Positions 60,644 through 64,000 of a DNA stretch of 64,000 nucleotides are shown piece after piece. The stretch is from Enterobacter sichuanensis (GTDB lineage: Bacteria; Pseudomonadota; Gammaproteobacteria; Enterobacterales; Enterobacteriaceae): assembly GCF_002939185.1 (NCBI RefSeq), contig NZ_POVL01000010.1, positions 39,671 to 103,670 on the forward strand, in the 5' to 3' direction. Within the stretch, counting starts at the first letter, position 1. Every line of letters starts with the position of its first letter. The notes under the pieces are model-generated. The model saw nothing but the letters and a program-made list of their open reading frames with translations. It was not told the origin of the DNA and did no database searches. Made by a program: the position numbers and the translations under genes.

Positions 60644-61459
60644 TTACCAGCCTTTAACCGCGCCGCCGTTAAACACTTTGTTGGCTTCCTGGTAAACTTC
60701 TTCAGACTGATAGGCCTGAACGAACTTTTTCACGTTTTCCGCGTCTTTGTTGTCTTCGCGAGTCACGATCAGGTTTACGTATGGGGAGTCCTTATCCTCA
60801 ACGAAGATACCGTCTTTCGCTGGCGTCAGGCCAATCTGGCTGGCATAGGTAGTGTTGATAACGGCCAGCGCAATCTGCGCATCATCCAGGGAACGTGGCA
60901 GCTGAGGCGCTTCCAGTTCCACAATTTTCAGATTTTTCGGGTTCTCGGTCACATCCAGAACGGTCGGCAGCAGGCCCACACCGTCTTTCAGCTTGATCAG
61001 GCCCACTTTCTGCAGGAGCAGCAGGGAACGGCCGAGGTTGGTTGGGTCGTTTGGCACGGCAACCTGAGAGCCTGGCTGCAGCTCGTCCAGCGATTTAATT
61101 TTTTTGGAGTAACCGGCGATTGGGTAAACGAAGGTGTTGCCTACTGATACCAGTTTATAGCCACGATCTTTGATCTGCTGATCCAGGTAAGGCTTATGCT
61201 GGAAGGCGTTCGCATCGATATCGCCTTTGCTCAGCGCTTCGTTCGGCAGAACATAATCGTTAAAGGTCACCAGCTCAACGTCCAGGCCATACTTCTCTTT
61301 TGCCACCTTCTGCGCGACTTCCGCGACCTGCTGTTCTGCACCCACGATAACGCCCACTTTAATGTGGTTTGGATCTTTTTCGTCCTGACCGCAACCCACC
61401 AGTGCCAGAGAGCCGATTAGCGCGCCTACTGCTGCAAAGGTCTTTAATTTAAACGCCAT
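60644..61459 (-). CDS. metQ: metQ, D-/L-methionine-binding lipoprotein
   Basis: Substrate-binding component of the MetNIQ importer. The 271 residues begin with a lipoprotein signal ending LVGC, C23; aspartate does not occupy +2 (G), which is followed by Q, while inner-membrane anchoring or release is possible. Conserved substrate residues occur in HKPYLDQQIKDRGYKLV, VPNDPTNLGRSL and INTTYASQIGL. ATG at 61459-61457. It is the last gene of metN-metI-metQ, 40 bases after metI. Confidence 0.97.
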   Translation of the reverse strand: MAFKLKTFAAVGALIGSLALVGCGQDEKDPNHIKVGVIVGAEQQVAEVAQKVAKEKYGLDVELVTFNDYVLPNEALSKGDIDANAFQHKPYLDQQIKDRGYKLVSVGNTFVYPIAGYSKKIKSLDELQPGSQVAVPNDPTNLGRSLLLLQKVGLIKLKDGVGLLPTVLDVTENPKNLKIVELEAPQLPRSLDDAQIALAVINTTYASQIGLTPAKDGIFVEDKDSPYVNLIVTREDNKDAENVKKFVQAYQSEEVYQEANKVFNGGAVKGW

Positions 61460-61499
61460 GTTTTATCCTTAACTCGTCGAGTTTGTGTTGTGTGTAACG

Positions 61500-62153
61500 T
61501 TATTTGTGCGTAACGGCCCGGACGATGCGATCGCCAGAGAACTGGATTAAATAAACCAGAACAACCAGCAATACCAGAACGGTATTCATCACGGTAGCGT
61601 TATATCCAATATAGCCGTACTGGTAACCAATCTGACCTAAACCACCGGCACCGACGGCACCACCCATCGCGGAATACCCCACCAGGGTGATAAGCGTAAT
61701 GGTAGCGGCATTCACCAGGCCCGGCAGTGCTTCAGGGAGCAGGACTTTGCGAACGATCTGCATTGGCGTGGCACCCATCGCGCGGGACGCTTCGATCAAA
61801 CCGGTTGGAATCTCCAGCAGGGCGTTTTCCACCATACGAGCGATAAACGGCGCGGCACCGACGGTCAGCGGAACGATGGCCGCCTGCAGTCCGATAGAGG
61901 TCCCGACGATCACGCGGGTAAATGGAATCATCCACACCAGCAAAATAATGAACGGGATAGAACGGAAGATGTTTACCAGCGCAGAGAGCGTGCGGTACAG
62001 CTTCGCGTTCTCAATGATTTGACCCGGACGCGTTACGTACAGCAGCACCCCGACCGGCAGGCCAATGACAAAACCAAAAAAGCCAGAGACAAAGGTCATT
62101 GCCAGCGTTTCCCAAACGCCGCGAACCAGTAGCCACATCATCGGCTCAGACAT
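61500..62153 (-). CDS. metI: metI, methionine ABC transporter permease
   Basis: Inner-membrane channel of MetNIQ. The 217 residues form about five membrane helices with the ATPase-contact EAA-type motif in [22 protein letters not shown]. Length equals E. coli MetI. ATG at 62153-62151 overlaps the metN 3' end by eight bases, so translation is coupled. Confidence 0.98.
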   Translation of the reverse strand: MSEPMMWLLVRGVWETLAMTFVSGFFGFVIGLPVGVLLYVTRPGQIIENAKLYRTLSALVNIFRSIPFIILLVWMIPFTRVIVGTSIGLQAAIVPLTVGAAPFIARMVENALLEIPTGLIEASRAMGATPMQIVRKVLLPEALPGLVNAATITLITLVGYSAMGGAVGAGGLGQIGYQYGYIGYNATVMNTVLVLLVVLVYLIQFSGDRIVRAVTHK

Positions 62154-63177
62154 AACCCAGTACCTCTACTTTTACGTGATGTTCTTGCAGCCAGGCAATG
62201 GCTGCCTGGGTTTCTTCTTGTGTGCCGTGCATTTCTGTCAACATGATGCCGAACTTCACGCCACCGGCGTAATCCATCTGCGCGCTGATGATGTTGTTGT
62301 TCACGTTAAAGCGACGCGCGGTTTCGGAAAGCAGGGGAGCATCAACGGACTGACCGGTAAACTCCATGCGCAGCATCGGGACGCTGTCAGCTGTCGGTTC
62401 TGTTTTCAACCGTTCCAGATAATCTTCCGGAATATCCAGGTGCAGCGTGGACTGGATGAACTGCTGCGCGAGCGGGGTTTTCGGATGGGAGAACACTTCG
62501 CTTACCGTGTCCTGCTCAATCAGTTCGCCGTTGCTGATCACCGCGACGCAATCACAGATGCGTTTCACGACGTCCATTTCATGGGTAATCAGAAGGATCG
62601 TCAGGCCCAGGCGACGGTTAATGTCCTTCAGCAGTTCCAGAATAGAACGCGTGGTGGCCGGGTCTAATGCGCTGGTGGCTTCATCGCACAGCAATACTTT
62701 AGGATTGCTGGCCAGCGCGCGGGCAATGGCCACACGTTGCTTTTGCCCACCAGACAGATTTGCCGGGTAACTATCATGTTTGTCGCCCAGACCGACAAGG
62801 TCGAGCAGTTCGGTGACGCGACGCTTCACTTCTTCTTTCGGCGTGTTATCCAGCTCAAGCGGCAGGGCGACGTTGCCGAAAACGGTGCGGGATGCCAGCA
62901 GATTAAAGTGCTGGAAAATCATGCCAATCTGACGACGCGCTTTAGTGAGTTCTTTCTCTGAAAGCGCGGTAAGCTCTTGCCCGCCAACTTCTACACTACC
63001 CTGGGTTGGGCGCTCAAGCAGGTTAACACAACGGATCAGCGTGCTTTTACCTGCACCCGATGCGCCAATGACGCCATAAATCTGACCAGCAGGAACATGC
63101 AGGCTGACGTTGTTCAGCGCCTGAATGGTTCGGTTCCCCTGCTGGAACACTTTGGTGATATTGGAAAGTTTAATCAT
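62146..63177 (-). CDS. metN: metN, methionine ABC transporter ATPase
   Basis: Drives methionine uptake and is feedback-inhibited by internal methionine. The 343 residues have Walker [10 protein letters not shown] (38-46), the signature [16 protein letters not shown], Walker [14 protein letters not shown], and a C-terminal ACT-like NIL domain (about 265-343) that binds methionine and blocks transport. ATG at 63177-63175. The promoter upstream contains MetJ boxes, giving transcriptional repression by S-adenosylmethionine as well. Confidence 0.98.
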   Translation of the reverse strand: MIKLSNITKVFQQGNRTIQALNNVSLHVPAGQIYGVIGASGAGKSTLIRCVNLLERPTQGSVEVGGQELTALSEKELTKARRQIGMIFQHFNLLASRTVFGNVALPLELDNTPKEEVKRRVTELLDLVGLGDKHDSYPANLSGGQKQRVAIARALASNPKVLLCDEATSALDPATTRSILELLKDINRRLGLTILLITHEMDVVKRICDCVAVISNGELIEQDTVSEVFSHPKTPLAQQFIQSTLHLDIPEDYLERLKTEPTADSVPMLRMEFTGQSVDAPLLSETARRFNVNNNIISAQMDYAGGVKFGIMLTEMHGTQEETQAAIAWLQEHHVKVEVLGYV

Positions 63178-63253
63178 TAGATTATTTTTATCGTATGTAA
63201 GTTAGCCGTGGCATTTTCTTCTGCCAGATACGGGTGATGACCGTAAACAAAAC

Positions 63254-63285
63254 GGATGTTAAGGCATCCAGACGTCTAAATCAAT
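63254..63285 (-). promoter_or_regulatory. metN promoter with MetJ operator
   Basis: On the minus strand -35 TTGATT (63284-63279) and -10 TAACAT (63261-63256) are exactly 17 bases apart. The spacer contains a perfect met box AGACGTCT (63270-63277) with adjacent 8-base units AGGCATCC (63262-63269, 5 of 8) and GGATGTTA (63254-63261, 4 of 8). MetJ bound here would cover both promoter elements. Confidence 0.85.
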
Positions 63286-63365
63286 CCAACTCTGTGCGAT
63301 GGGCACTTTATTGCGCTGCGATTCATGAGATACTAGCTGAACATGCCTTTTTCAGGAGCAAACCG

Positions 63366-63932
63366 GTGGCAAAATCAGTACCCGCAATTTTTCTCGACCG
63401 TGACGGCACTATTAATGTGGATCACGGTTATGTTCATGAGATTGATGAGTTCGAGTTTATCGAGGGCGTAATAGAGGCAATGCGCCAGCTGAAAGAGATG
63501 GGTTATGCGCTGGTGGTGGTAACGAACCAGTCCGGTATTGCGCGGGGTAAATTCACCGAAGCGCAGTTCGAGACGCTGACCGAATGGATGGACTGGTCCC
63601 TGGCTGACCGTGGGGTGGATCTTGATGGTATCTATTATTGTCCGCACCACCCACAGGGGAGTGTAGAAGAGTATCGTCAGACCTGTGACTGCCGTAAGCC
63701 GCATCCGGGTATGTTCATCTCTGCGCAAGAGTTCCTGCACATTGATATGGCTGCTTCTTATATGGTGGGCGATAAACTGGAAGATATGCAGGCAGCAGCG
63801 GCTGCGGGCGTGGGCACCAAAATATTGGTTCGCACCGGTAAGCCAGTCACGCCAGAAGCGGAGAAAGCGGCGGATTGGGTGATTAATAGTCTGGCGGACC
63901 TGCCAAAAGAAATTAAAAAGCACCAAAACTAG
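63366..63932 (+). CDS. gmhB: gmhB, D-glycero-beta-D-manno-heptose-1,7-bisphosphate 7-phosphatase
   Basis: HAD phosphatase of the ADP-heptose pathway for the lipopolysaccharide inner core. The 188 residues have nucleophile D11 and D13 in FLDRDGTIN, the zinc loop with CPHHPQGS and CDCRKPHPG (C92, H94, C107, C109), and the motif [10 protein letters not shown]. The start is GTG at 63366, preceded by AGGAG; longer reading upstream enters the metN promoter region and lacks homology. In E. coli a ribosomal RNA operon follows gmhB, and the downstream sequence here fits that. Confidence 0.97.
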   Translation: MAKSVPAIFLDRDGTINVDHGYVHEIDEFEFIEGVIEAMRQLKEMGYALVVVTNQSGIARGKFTEAQFETLTEWMDWSLADRGVDLDGIYYCPHHPQGSVEEYRQTCDCRKPHPGMFISAQEFLHIDMAASYMVGDKLEDMQAAAAAGVGTKILVRTGKPVTPEAEKAADWVINSLADLPKEIKKHQN

Positions 63933-63957
63933 TCTTTTTGGTGAAAAGATGAGCGGT

Positions 63958-64000
63958 TGAAATAAAAATGCATTTTTCCGCTTGTCATTCCTCGGCGGCC
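63958..64000 (+). promoter_or_regulatory. ribosomal RNA P1 promoter, upstream part (UP element and -35), cut by window edge
   Basis: An A/T-rich UP-like block AAATAAAAATGCATTTTTCC (63960-63979) is followed by the -35 TTGTCA (63982-63987) typical of rrn P1 promoters, then 13 bases to the window end. With the usual 16-base spacer the -10 would fall at about 64004-64009, outside the window. Synteny (gmhB followed by rrnH in E. coli) supports the call. No rRNA sequence is inside the window. Confidence 0.6.

Overview
This window is a stretch of core chromosome from an enteric gammaproteobacterium of the family Enterobacteriaceae. Gene order and most proteins closely match Escherichia coli as I remember it. 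Residue differences, missing E. coli-specific insertions and a 48-base repeat present four times suggest an Enterobacter-like relative. Genus is an inference; no search was run. Coding density is high and every gene has a familiar family. I found no prophage, insertion sequence, CRISPR array, toxin-antitoxin pair or defence island, and no previously undescribed system.

Layout, left to right. (1) 1-4905, minus strand: start of panB, then folK, pcnB, gluQ, dksA, sfsA and thpR (folate and pantothenate synthesis, RNA polyadenylation and modification, stringent-response cofactor). (2) 4979-16302, plus: hrpB, mrcB (PBP1b) and the ferrichrome system fhuA-fhuC-fhuD-fhuB behind a Fur-type promoter. 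(3) 16396-23506: hemL(-), clcA(+), erpA(+), yadS(-), btuF(-), mtnN(-), dgt(+). (4) 23638-31374: degP and cdaR (+), then yaeH, dapD, glnD and map (-). (5) 31696-51144, plus: rpsB-tsf, pyrH, frr, then the envelope cluster dxr-uppS-cdsA-rseP-bamA-skp-lpxD-fabZ-lpxA-lpxB-rnhB-dnaE-accA. (6) 51245-57550: ldcC, yaeR, tilS (+), rof-yaeP (-), yaeQ-arfB-nlpE (+). (7) 57598-63177, minus: proS, trmO-rcsF and the methionine importer metNIQ. (8) gmhB (+), then at the right edge what looks like the upstream half of a ribosomal RNA P1 promoter.

Functional themes. The central cluster joins isoprenoid carrier synthesis (dxr, uppS), phospholipid synthesis (cdsA, accA, fabZ), lipid A synthesis (lpxD, lpxA, lpxB) and outer-membrane protein assembly (bamA, skp), with the sigma-E stress protease RseP among them. 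DegP, NlpE and RcsF elsewhere in the window report on or repair the same envelope. Translation is the second theme: S2, EF-Ts, RRF, ProRS, TilS, TrmO, ArfB, GluQ, MetAP.

The most useful sequence-level observations are the AUU start of pcnB, the four-copy repeat at gene 3' ends, a sigma-E-type promoter inside rseP, a Fur-like 19-mer between map and rpsB, a UUCG-loop terminator between fhuA and fhuC, MetJ boxes inside the metN promoter spacer, a near-ideal Shine-Dalgarno sequence before a GTG start in ldcC, and the absence of the E. coli K-12 yad fimbrial cluster and yaeF. Comparisons with E. coli rest on recalled family knowledge, not an alignment run here.
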